This document shows positions 1 through 8,253 of a stretch of 64,000 nt of DNA, piece after piece (the first letter of the stretch is position 1; every line of letters starts with the position of its first letter). The notes below the pieces were generated by a model. The model did not search any database, was not told the origin of the DNA, and saw nothing but the letters and a program-made list of their open reading frames with translations. Origin of the DNA: Lachnospiraceae bacterium GAM79 (GTDB lineage Bacteria > Bacillota > Clostridia > Lachnospirales > Lachnospiraceae); contig AP018536.1 in NCBI GenBank assembly GCA_003584705.1, positions 3,782,001 through 3,846,000 on the forward strand, given 5' to 3'. Both the position numbers and the translations under genes were made by a program.

Positions 1-1
1 A

Positions 2-1189
2 AATATTCATCCCTTTTATGACAAGTTCCTGATCAGTCTCCTTCATGACCTGTTCGAGTCCGAAGAACAGTTCCGTCTGCAGAGCAGAGATCTGAATCTG
101 AATTTCGATTACGTCGCTTATGTGTGCTGTTACGGAGAGATCATCAGCCCTCAGGCCGATCAGATGTCTGCCGAAAAGCAGATGCCTCTGTTTACCAGTT
201 CACTGCAGATGATCCGGGAACTGGGCGGTAAATATCTGCCGCTGTATGCATTATCCCTGGATCTGCGCCATTTTGCACTGATTTTCTGCTTTGCGGATGC
301 CGTAGGTACCGATGATTATGTAGAAAATCTGACGGAGATTCTGCACAATATCAGTGGAACTCTGCAAAACTACTATAATGTGTCGCTACGCTGCGGCATC
401 GGCATCCCGGTTCAGACGCCTGGTACCATCTGTGATTCCTACCAGTACGCGAGACAGATTTTTCAAAATACGGAATCCCATGACGCGATAGTAGCATTTG
501 ATACCGGTCATTCACAGGAAAAGGCTAAGAATTCCTTCAATATCAGCCTGTTTAAGAATGATCTCACCAGAGCTTTTGAAGAATATGATCCTGATATTTT
601 ACATAACACGATTCAGTCGATCTGCGATCTGTTCCGGGATCACCCGGGGCACTATGTGCAGGCTCTGGACGCTGCCAGCAATATTCTCTATCTGTCGATT
701 TCGCTTTTACAGGACGGGGAATCTATTGTGTCCGGCTTTTTTGCGGAAGATCCGGATGGCTACCGTTCCCTCTATAAGCAGTCCAATGTGGATCACGTGA
801 TCCAGTGGCTGCAATTCTTCTGCGGACAACTGTGCGAATTGTTCCAATCCCGTCGAAAGGATTATAAAAACCACATCGTAACTAATGTTCGGAAATATAT
901 TAATGAACACGTTAGCGAGCGGTTGTCCCTGAATGAGGTGGCCGCAGTCTTTGGCATCAGCCCGAATTACTTAAGCCAGCTGTTCAGCAAATACAACGAT
1001 ACCGGCTTCAGTGAATATATCAACATCTGCAAGATCACGGAAGCCAAACGGCTGCTGGAAGAAGAAAATATGAAGGTCTACGAGGCCGCAGAGGCTCTGG
1101 GCTTCGAGAGTGCCTTCTATTTCAGCAAGGTATTTAAACGGGTGGAGGGTGTCTCCCCCACGGAATATGTGAATGGGAAATTTAATTAA
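2..1189 (+). CDS. AraC-type response regulator (YesN-like), 5' end outside window
   Basis: The reading frame is open from base 2, so the gene begins before the window. A GTG at 122 lies inside the continuous frame and is not a convincing start. The last 100 residues form an AraC/XylS double helix-turn-helix: one HTH around SLNEVAAVFGISPNYLSQLF and a second ending in the family signature FYFSKVFKRVEGVSPTEY. The preceding region resembles the linker of YesN-type response regulators, whose receiver domain would lie upstream. Such proteins activate polysaccharide-use genes under a membrane histidine kinase. The next gene, 21 bases downstream on the same strand, is a heparinase-like enzyme, so glycan regulation is a reasonable inference. 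The receiver domain itself cannot be seen. Confidence 0.85.
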   Translation, partial: NIHPFYDKFLISLLHDLFESEEQFRLQSRDLNLNFDYVAYVCCYGEIISPQADQMSAEKQMPLFTSSLQMIRELGGKYLPLYALSLDLRHFALIFCFADAVGTDDYVENLTEILHNISGTLQNYYNVSLRCGIGIPVQTPGTICDSYQYARQIFQNTESHDAIVAFDTGHSQEKAKNSFNISLFKNDLTRAFEEYDPDILHNTIQSICDLFRDHPGHYVQALDAASNILYLSISLLQDGESIVSGFFAEDPDGYRSLYKQSNVDHVIQWLQFFCGQLCELFQSRRKDYKNHIVTNVRKYINEHVSERLSLNEVAAVFGISPNYLSQLFSKYNDTGFSEYINICKITEAKRLLEEENMKVYEAAEALGFESAFYFSKVFKRVEGVSPTEYVNGKFN

Positions 1190-1210
1190 CATATATAACG
1201 GAGCATAACG

Positions 1211-3163
1211 ATGAACAATCAGAACAATAAAACAGCTTATGCCAATCATAATATAGAAAAACGCTTTTTGGAAACAGCCGAAACTTTTCATGGTACTTTT
1301 CAGTCTTTCCGGCCTTTTCCGAAAGCTTCTATGCAGACATCCTATGAGACTCTCCCTGAGTCATTAAAAGAAAAACTCATTCAGGCAGGTGAGGAAAAAC
1401 TGAATTACTCTTTTCCGGTGATCCGTGCCACGGATTATATGCGTTTTAAAAGAGACGGTGACCGGGCTGCTTTTGAAGCCCTCTATTTTGCCAAACGCAA
1501 TGCCCTGAATGATCTGATCCAGGCCGAATGTGTGGAACATCAGGGACGTTTTCTGGACGATATTCTCAATGGTATCTATTCCATCTGTGAAGAGACTGCC
1601 TGGCAGCTTCCCGCGCATAACTCCTATATCCGGGATACCCCGCAGTTGATCCTGCCGGATGTGACCAGGCCCGTCATGGATCTGTTCGCCTGCGAGACCG
1701 GTGCACTGCTGGCCTGTGCGGCTTATCTGCTGGAAGAAGAATTCAACGCTGTCAGCCCTTTTATCCTGACCTGCATCGAGGACAATCTGAAGCGACGGAT
1801 CCTGCTGCCCTATCTGACCGCACATTTCTGGTGGATGGGACATGACGATGAGCCTATGTGCAACTGGACCGTATGGTGTACACAGAATGTACTGCTGACC
1901 ACGTTCCTGATGCCCTGGAGTGTGGAAATGTCCTCTCGGTTGTCCTCTCCGGTGCGCACATTCTGCGGAAATGCTCCGTTATTCCTGCCGGAGAATACGT
2001 CTGACACAGTTGTCACATTGCAGGCGATTCTGCATAAGGCTGCTGAAAGCTGTGATTATTTTCTCAAGGATTACGGCAATGACGGCTGTTGCGAGGAGGG
2101 TGCCCAATATTATCGCCATGCGGGACTATGTCTATACGGTGCCATGACTGTGCTGAACACGGTTACCGACGGTCATTTCGACACTCTGTTCCGGTGGGAT
2201 AAGGTGAAAAATATTGCATCCTATATTCTGAACGTGCATGTGAATGATAAATACTATTTTAATTTTGCTGACTGCTCTCCTATAGCCGGCCGTGCCGGAG
2301 TACGGGAATATCTCTTTGGCAAGGCCACCGGGCAGGAGGATCTCTGCCTGTTCGCCGCAAAAGATTTCCAGGCGGGTCAGGGACAGCTTGTCACAGATGA
2401 AGTGAACGGTGGGAATCTGTTCTATCGCATGCAGACCGTATTTCATTATGAAGAACTGATGCAGCAGAATACTTCCGGAACACTTTCCCACCGGGATGTC
2501 TATTATCCCAGCGTAGGGCTGTTCCTCGTGCATTCCGATACTCTGGATCTGGCAGTCAAAGCCGGAGACAATGCCGACAGTCACAACCACAATGATACCG
2601 GCAGCATCACCTTATACAAAAACGGACTGCCCATTCTGGCGGATATCGGTGTGGAGACCTACACCCGGAAGACCTTCTCTCCCAGACGTTACGAGATCTG
2701 GACCATGCAGTCAGGGTATCACAACCTGCCTACAATCTGCGGTACGGATCAGAAGGACGGTGTGGAATACCGTGCGGAAAATGTGATGACAGTTCTGACC
2801 GGAGCCGAACCTTCTATTTCCATGGAACTGGCTGCCGCCTATCCTGCCGCACAGGCTATTGTGCCGGATCTGACTTATGTCCGCAGGGTGACATTAAAAA
2901 AGTCTTCCAACACTGTCGTATTGGAAGACCACACAAATGCGCAAGATGTTATTCTTAATTTTATTACTTATGAAAAACCGGTTATTCTTTCTGACGGTAA
3001 ACTCTCCATCGGAGAAGCATCTGCCTCCTTCGAAGGGGCTGATCTGCTTGCCATAGAAACTTTACCGATCACGGACGCACGCCTGAAAACGGCATGGGAT
3101 CATGATCTGTACCGGATCCGGCTGAAGGGCAGCGATGCCGGCTTCCGGCTGACTATTCAATAA
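1211..3163 (+). CDS. Heparinase II/III family polysaccharide lyase-like protein
   Basis: A 650-residue protein with no obvious signal peptide, so probably cytoplasmic. The N-terminal half is alpha-helical, as in the toroid domain of heparinase II/III enzymes. The second half carries the family hallmark SHNHNDTGSITLYKNG followed by PILADIGVETYT, the conserved His/Asn/Asp region of the beta-sandwich domain. Family members cleave uronic-acid-containing glycosaminoglycans or oligosaccharides by beta-elimination. The substrate cannot be read from sequence. An RBS (GGAG) precedes the ATG. The gene follows the AraC regulator at 21 bases and ends at a palindromic terminator, so the two probably form a unit. 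Confidence 0.8.
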   Translation: MNNQNNKTAYANHNIEKRFLETAETFHGTFQSFRPFPKASMQTSYETLPESLKEKLIQAGEEKLNYSFPVIRATDYMRFKRDGDRAAFEALYFAKRNALNDLIQAECVEHQGRFLDDILNGIYSICEETAWQLPAHNSYIRDTPQLILPDVTRPVMDLFACETGALLACAAYLLEEEFNAVSPFILTCIEDNLKRRILLPYLTAHFWWMGHDDEPMCNWTVWCTQNVLLTTFLMPWSVEMSSRLSSPVRTFCGNAPLFLPENTSDTVVTLQAILHKAAESCDYFLKDYGNDGCCEEGAQYYRHAGLCLYGAMTVLNTVTDGHFDTLFRWDKVKNIASYILNVHVNDKYYFNFADCSPIAGRAGVREYLFGKATGQEDLCLFAAKDFQAGQGQLVTDEVNGGNLFYRMQTVFHYEELMQQNTSGTLSHRDVYYPSVGLFLVHSDTLDLAVKAGDNADSHNHNDTGSITLYKNGLPILADIGVETYTRKTFSPRRYEIWTMQSGYHNLPTICGTDQKDGVEYRAENVMTVLTGAEPSISMELAAAYPAAQAIVPDLTYVRRVTLKKSSNTVVLEDHTNAQDVILNFITYEKPVILSDGKLSIGEASASFEGADLLAIETLPITDARLKTAWDHDLYRIRLKGSDAGFRLTIQ

Positions 3164-3187
3164 AGCCTGAAATTTCAGGCTTTTCTC
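3163..3187. terminator. Bidirectional terminator between convergent genes
   Basis: Perfect 20-bp palindrome AAGCCTGAAATTTCAGGCTT followed by TTCTC on the plus strand. It lies right after the heparinase-like gene and overlaps the stop codon of the convergent diguanylate cyclase gene. Confidence 0.75.
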
Positions 3188-4455
3188 ACGGAATGTTTAT
3201 TCTTGTACATTTCATCATCTGCCCGTTTTATGGTTTCTTCCAGAGTTTCCCCCGTCTTGCGAAAAGCTCCGCCGATTGCAAGACGGCAGTAAAACTCTGC
3301 TGTTACATCCGATAAATTTCCTTTTTCATCTCCACGCATGGTACTTACCAGTTCCTGTACTTTTTCTTCCGTACAATCTCTGATCAGCATTACAAATTCA
3401 TCTCCACCGATACGGAATCCGCTTGCCTGCTCCGTGAGATATCTCCGGATAAATTCCGCTGCTTTCAGGATCACAGCATCGCCTTTTTCATGTCCGAAGG
3501 TATCATTCATGCGTTTCAAATTGTCAATGTCGAAATAAATTACACCGATGGTACTGTCATTCTGCAGTTCTTTTAACTGTTCTTTGTAGTGTCTCTTGTT
3601 GTAGAGCTGCGTCATGCTGTCATGATTGCTGTTCCAATCAGCAATAGCCAGCTGGGAACTGGACGCAATGATATCATGCTCCATTTTCTTCATGGATTCA
3701 CACAGTCGTTCCAGTTCATCTCCGGTTCTGATGTTCATCCGGCTGATGGGAGATTCCTTACCATCCCGCAAAATGGCAATAGAATAGCTGGAAGCCGCCT
3801 TGGACATGGCATTTAACGGTCGCAGTACATTGTGCTGCATAAACCAGATCATAAAGACTCCGAAAAGCACCGTAATCGATGTAACAATGATGGTAATATA
3901 CCCTAAATAAGTCAATTGCTCCCTTCTGACATTTTCTGTGGAAATTCCTACGATAATATAAGCCACCGGAATATTGTATGAGGAATTCAGCGGAATGTAG
4001 TAATCGCTTCTTCCGTTATACTCTAACGGTTCTATTTTCTCACATGCGATCAACTCGTCTTTTATAGCATTCTGTACCTCATCATAGGGGCGGATATCTC
4101 CTAAAAATGCTCCGTTTTCTGTCAGATCTGTGTCATACACATAACATCCTCCACCATCCCTGAAATTGACCACGCTGATCTGCATTACATTTTCACTGGT
4201 GTTGCGATAGTCAATGAGTTTATTCCATACCTCGTAATAAGCCGTATTTCTCCGTCTGTTGTCCAGATAGCCCGTTACGCTGTCTCCATCTACCACCAGT
4301 CTGCAGGTATTCGCCACAGTCTGCGCCAGAGAATCTGTGTAATTCCGATTGACATTCATATAATTGACGTAGTTTACAAATATGAAGCTCACGTCCATAA
4401 TGCATACGATGATAACAATAGCCAGAACGATTTTATATTTTAATGATTTTTTCAT
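3175..4455 (-). CDS. Membrane-bound diguanylate cyclase (sensor-HAMP-GGDEF)
   Basis: 426 residues. A transmembrane helix lies at about residues 8-30, an extracytoplasmic sensor region runs to about 180, and a second helix at about 181-203. A HAMP-like linker and a GGDEF domain follow. The signature GGDEF is intact at residues 350-354 (context FRIGGDEFVML), so cyclic-di-GMP synthesis from two GTP is expected. The product-inhibition I-site RxxD expected five residues before GGDEF is absent (the sequence there is TEQASGFRI). The gene starts 16 bases after the sugar-binding lipoprotein on the same strand, so the two are probably co-transcribed and the lipoprotein may feed ligand information to the sensor region. 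Confidence 0.88.
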   Translation of the reverse strand: MKKSLKYKIVLAIVIIVCIMDVSFIFVNYVNYMNVNRNYTDSLAQTVANTCRLVVDGDSVTGYLDNRRRNTAYYEVWNKLIDYRNTSENVMQISVVNFRDGGGCYVYDTDLTENGAFLGDIRPYDEVQNAIKDELIACEKIEPLEYNGRSDYYIPLNSSYNIPVAYIIVGISTENVRREQLTYLGYITIIVTSITVLFGVFMIWFMQHNVLRPLNAMSKAASSYSIAILRDGKESPISRMNIRTGDELERLCESMKKMEHDIIASSSQLAIADWNSNHDSMTQLYNKRHYKEQLKELQNDSTIGVIYFDIDNLKRMNDTFGHEKGDAVILKAAEFIRRYLTEQASGFRIGGDEFVMLIRDCTEEKVQELVSTMRGDEKGNLSDVTAEFYCRLAIGGAFRKTGETLEETIKRADDEMYKNKHSVRKA

Positions 4456-4471
4456 TCGTAATCCTCGGAAA

Positions 4472-5497
4472 TCAATACTTTCTCTGATCTATATAGTCGG
4501 CTGCATTTTCATAGGTATAGATGTTTTCCTCAGTGTTATAGATCTTATCCACCTCTCTGCCGGCTTCCAGTTCTTCTATGACCGTCTCCACCGTGGATGC
4601 CAACAGCGGATTACACTCCACGGTGGCATGTAATTTTCCCGCCATCATATTTTCAAAGCTTTCGTGCAAAGCGTCAAAGGAGATCATAATGATGTCTCCC
4701 TCAGGCCCATAGCTCTTGCCGTTCCGATCCAGTGCTTTCATGGCACCAAAGATCATGTTATCATTTTCCGAAATGATAACATCAATATCCTTTACTGTTC
4801 CTTCGCTGAGCAGATTTTCCATATAGGTCTGGCCTTCTCCCTGAGTGAAATTGGCACATCCCCTATCTACGATGGTCCAATTCGGATGTTCCTCCACTCC
4901 ATGTAAAATACCGTTCGTTCTTCCAATGGCAGCGGTAGCTCCTTCGGTTCCTTCCAACAGGACAATGTGGATTGTCTCGTTTTCCCGTCCCTGCTCTGTT
5001 AAATACTGATCCAGCCACGTTACAGCTTTCCGGCCTTCCTCTTCAAAATCCGAACCGATCCAGGACACGTATTCCGTTTCATCCACAGCGATTTTACGAT
5101 CCGCTACGATGACCGGTATCCCAGCTTCCTTTGCGGCATGTATGGCATCCTCCCATCCGGTCTCCACGATGGGCTGCAGGATAATATAATCTACTTTCTG
5201 CTGGATCAGATCGTACATGGCTTTTACCTGGCGCTCCGAACTGGAATTGCCGTCGATATAGATCAGATCGTAGCCTCTTTCTTGGGTGAACGTATTCAGA
5301 TAATCATTGGTATTGGCATCTCTCCAGTCAGACTCTTTTCCCGTCTGGATCATCCCCACCCGGATGAGACCGTCATTATACCCCGGTGCCGCACCCCGGA
5401 TCAGTTGCTGCGTTTTGTCGGCTCGTTCAGTCCCACATCCGATCAACCCCAGACAAAACATCAGCACACAAGTCACGGCAACTATTCTTTTTTTCAT
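4472..5497 (-). CDS. Periplasmic-binding-like sugar-binding lipoprotein
   Basis: 341 residues with a lipoprotein signal: basic start MKKR, hydrophobic stretch and lipobox LIGC with Cys21. The mature part is a type I periplasmic-binding fold of the ribose/galactose (LacI-like) class, shown by segments such as GMIQTGKESDW, VDYIILQPIVETGW, AGIPVIVADR and DVIISENDNMIFGAM. No ABC ATPase or permease is adjacent. The next gene is a diguanylate cyclase with an outside-facing sensor domain, which suggests sensing rather than uptake. RBS GGGGTGG lies before the ATG. A tandem repeat lies just upstream in the leader. Confidence 0.85.
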   Translation of the reverse strand: MKKRIVAVTCVLMFCLGLIGCGTERADKTQQLIRGAAPGYNDGLIRVGMIQTGKESDWRDANTNDYLNTFTQERGYDLIYIDGNSSSERQVKAMYDLIQQKVDYIILQPIVETGWEDAIHAAKEAGIPVIVADRKIAVDETEYVSWIGSDFEEEGRKAVTWLDQYLTEQGRENETIHIVLLEGTEGATAAIGRTNGILHGVEEHPNWTIVDRGCANFTQGEGQTYMENLLSEGTVKDIDVIISENDNMIFGAMKALDRNGKSYGPEGDIIMISFDALHESFENMMAGKLHATVECNPLLASTVETVIEELEAGREVDKIYNTEENIYTYENAADYIDQRKY

Positions 5498-5513
5498 GTA
5501 ACCACCCCTGGTT

Positions 5514-5550
5514 CTTTATTTATCTTTATTTATCTTTATTTATCGTTATT
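5514..5550. repeat. 10-bp tandem repeat in the leader of the binding-protein gene
   Basis: About three and a half head-to-tail copies of the 10-base unit CTTTATTTAT, about 20 bases upstream of the start codon of the minus-strand binding protein. The period is close to one DNA helical turn, so it is A/T phased. Confidence 0.8.
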
Positions 5551-5670
5551 TTTACCGTTATCTTCTCTTTTCCGAATCATGCCTCTTACGTTTTATAGTA
5601 CCATCTTCCTGTATAGGGTGCAAGCAATCACCGGTGGTTCTCAAAATAATTTTACGCTTTTTTTATATTT

Positions 5671-6111
5671 TTAACAAGGTCTACCTATCGGATACTGATC
5701 ATCAGTATCGTCATGATGATCCTGTTCGTGGGATCCAATCTATATCTGAGCCGGATCAATTCTCAACAGCTGGAAGCTACCATGTATATGAACCTATACC
5801 GTCTGGGTTCCAAAACGCTGACCGCTGCCGTACAGCCTTATGCCGTCACCGGAGATAAGACCTATTACAACAATATGAAGGAATTACACGAGGACAAGAA
5901 TTGTGACATTGCCTGGGAAAGTCTGCAGCAGGACGGTCTAACAGACAATGAATGGGAGGAGATAAATCATATCGCCGAGATCTCCGAGACCTTAAGAGCC
6001 TACCGAAGAATATGTCGATGGCTTCGTACACTTTTCCAACGGTTTTTATCACCATTTTGTACATTTTTCCAACATTGTAATTTAGTCATGGTTTCTATCA
6101 TGCCGTTGTGA
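5671..6111 (+). pseudogene. Decayed methyl-accepting chemotaxis protein, N-terminal remnant
   Basis: Translation gives a membrane helix (RILIISIVMMILFVGSN) followed by a ligand-binding region typical of chemoreceptors: LEATMYMNLYRLGSKTL, VQPYAVTGDKTYY and MKELHEDKNCDIAWESLQQD. No start codon with an RBS precedes the membrane helix. The frame breaks after ISETL: the next plausible residues EPTEEYVDGF sit in another frame. No second helix, HAMP or signalling domain follows. I read this as an old receptor gene reduced to about 440 bases. A short real protein cannot be strictly excluded. Confidence 0.65.
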
Positions 6112-6162
6112 TATGATGGAACAAGACAATATTCGACAATCTTCGACGAAAGAGGTGCCCCT

Positions 6163-7530
6163 ATGACAATAACCTGGTTATGCCTGTTCTGGTTGTTTTT
6201 CTTCTATTCCTTTATTGGATGGTGTATTGAGGTATGTGCTGCTGCGGTGCAGCATCGGAAATTCGTTAACCGCGGATTCGTAGCGGGTCCCCTATGCCCG
6301 ATCTACGGTTTTGGTGCCATATTGTTCGAGATTTTCCTGCCGGAACTAACGGAAGACCCGTTTTTCCTGTTCCTGGGTGGCTTTGTACTGGCTTCCCTGT
6401 TGGAATATTCCACCGGCATGTTCTTCGAAAAGTTCTATAAGAAAAAGCTGTGGGATTACTCCCGTTTCCGCTACAACGTAGGTGGCTACATCTGCCTGCC
6501 TTTTTCCCTGCTGTGGGGTGCTTTAAGTGTTGTGACGGTAATGTTTGCAGATCCGTTATTATGCGGACTTTTTGACCGCATTCCGCACTTGCTTTCCGTT
6601 GTACTTCTGTTGGTGCTGGGCGGGCTGCTCCTGTTGGACACCGTTGGTTCCGCTTTATCTACTTTAAGCCTACAGGTACAGGCAAAGCACCGGGTGGAGG
6701 CCTCTCTGGAAAAGCAGACCGCCCGCCCGGATCAGATTACAGAAGGGCTGGGCCAGACTTCCCGTTTTCTGGAAAATGCCCTGACAAGACATATACAGAA
6801 GCGACTGCAGAAATCATATCCTTCTATCAGCCTGGATGCTCTGGTAAAAGCCAGAGAAGAACATAAAAAATCCACCGTCTTTGCCGAGGGCTGCTGCTTT
6901 TACAAACTGTTTTCCCTCTTCTTCATCGGTGCATTGTTAGGTGACATTACGGAAACGATCTTCTGCCGCATCACCGCAGGTGTCTGGATGAGCCGCAGCA
7001 GTGTCGTCTACGGGCCTTTCAGTATTGTCTGGGGTTTGGGCTGTGCCTTCCTTACCCTGCTGCTCTACCGTTACCGCAACAAGAGCGACAGTACTATTTT
7101 TCTGGCAGGTACCCTGCTGGGCGGTGCTTACGAATATATCTGCAGCGTCTTCACGGAAATGGTCTTTGGCACGATTTTCTGGGACTACAGCGGATTTGCC
7201 TTTAACTTAGGCGGCCGTATCAACCTCTTGTACTGCTTCTTTTGGGGAATTGCCGCTGTGGTATGGCTGAAACTGATCTATCCGAAGCTTTCCGGCTGTA
7301 TTGAAAAGATTCCGAAAAGAACCGGCACAATTGTCTGCAATATTTTGATAGTATTTATGATTGTCAATATGCTGATCTCCGCACTGGCGCTGGCCAGATA
7401 TACGGAGCGCAACGATATTTCTTATTCTGTGGAGACCACAGAACTTAACGGATTACAGCAATTTTTAGATGAACATTATCCGGATACCCGGATGGAGCGT
7501 ATCTATCCAAATGCCAAAATGGTGAACTAG
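6163..7530 (+). CDS. Integral membrane protein with two CmpB-type (putative ABC-transporter type IV) domains
   Basis: 455 residues, strongly hydrophobic. Two homologous halves are visible. The first has FFFYSFIGWCIEV, GPLCPIYGFGA, LLEYSTGMFFEKFY and WDYSRFRYNVGGYICL. The second repeats the pattern with GPFSIVWGLGCA, AYEYICSVFTEMVFG and WDYSGFAFNLGGRINL. This is the pattern of the PF06541 family, annotated as a putative ABC transporter type IV although no transport function is proven. A soluble loop of about 60 residues lies between the halves. An RBS GAGGTG precedes the ATG. The PilZ gene follows after 31 bases on the same strand and may be co-transcribed. Confidence 0.75.
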   Translation: MTITWLCLFWLFFFYSFIGWCIEVCAAAVQHRKFVNRGFVAGPLCPIYGFGAILFEIFLPELTEDPFFLFLGGFVLASLLEYSTGMFFEKFYKKKLWDYSRFRYNVGGYICLPFSLLWGALSVVTVMFADPLLCGLFDRIPHLLSVVLLLVLGGLLLLDTVGSALSTLSLQVQAKHRVEASLEKQTARPDQITEGLGQTSRFLENALTRHIQKRLQKSYPSISLDALVKAREEHKKSTVFAEGCCFYKLFSLFFIGALLGDITETIFCRITAGVWMSRSSVVYGPFSIVWGLGCAFLTLLLYRYRNKSDSTIFLAGTLLGGAYEYICSVFTEMVFGTIFWDYSGFAFNLGGRINLLYCFFWGIAAVVWLKLIYPKLSGCIEKIPKRTGTIVCNILIVFMIVNMLISALALARYTERNDISYSVETTELNGLQQFLDEHYPDTRMERIYPNAKMVN

Positions 7531-7561
7531 ATGATTTTGTAAAGATGGGAGACCACCGACG

Positions 7562-8224
7562 ATGCAGATCGATGACTTGACAGCAGGATTATCCCTTAAC
7601 TTTTTAATCCATCTGAATACGGAACAGCTTCAATTTGAATCTAAGATTCTGGAAGTGTATCCCCGCAGACATACTTTGTTGGCTGAGGGTGTATTTACCG
7701 ATGATAAAATTATTTCTTTCCGGGGAAAAGGACTGGTCGTAGACCTCATTGTCACATTTCCGGAGGAAAAGCCACAGTTGTTCAAAAATGTGACCACTAA
7801 CGTGGTGAAACGTGCTGACGGAACGCTCTGCTACACTGTTTTCAGTGTTGCCGGAAGCAACACCTATAACCGCCGGCAAAGCTACCGCTGCTATGTCGGC
7901 ATCGAAACTGCTGTCCAATGCGGCCTAAACCGTGCCGCCCACGATGCCATCATCAAGGACATCAGCTACAACGGCTTTTCCGTGGTCAGCAAAGAAGATT
8001 TAAAACTGGAGGTCAATCAGACCGTCCATGCCGTCTTGAATGATCATATGGATGAAACCGCCGAAAACTTCAACTTCCATCTCTATGGACTGGTTGCACG
8101 GATACAGGAACTGGAAAACGGGCTGTTTCTCTACGGCTGCCGTCTCAACAATCCGGTTCCGGGACTGGAACAATATATTATAAAAAAAGAACGGGCTGTC
8201 TTACGGAAAAGACAGTCATCCTGA
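7562..8224 (+). CDS. PilZ domain protein (cyclic-di-GMP receptor, YcgR-like)
   Basis: 220 residues. The N-terminal half resembles the YcgR_N/PilZN barrel. The C-terminal half is a PilZ domain with both parts of the c-di-GMP motif: the arginine cluster RRQSYR and the DISYNGFSV block (D/NxSxxG). YcgR-like proteins slow flagellar rotation or modulate exopolysaccharide when c-di-GMP rises. A GGDEF enzyme is encoded about 3 kb away. No flagellar gene is in view, so the output is not known. The group II intron lies immediately downstream on the opposite strand and leaves the gene intact. Confidence 0.85.
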   Translation: MQIDDLTAGLSLNFLIHLNTEQLQFESKILEVYPRRHTLLAEGVFTDDKIISFRGKGLVVDLIVTFPEEKPQLFKNVTTNVVKRADGTLCYTVFSVAGSNTYNRRQSYRCYVGIETAVQCGLNRAAHDAIIKDISYNGFSVVSKEDLKLEVNQTVHAVLNDHMDETAENFNFHLYGLVARIQELENGLFLYGCRLNNPVPGLEQYIIKKERAVLRKRQSS

Positions 8225-8253
8225 GATTCTACGCAACTATTTCGTATAATCGA

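Noticed and set aside
5138..5674. 178-residue plus-strand frame over the binding-protein leader and gene
   Set aside because: Antisense to a recognised lipoprotein and across the A/T tandem repeat; no start signal.
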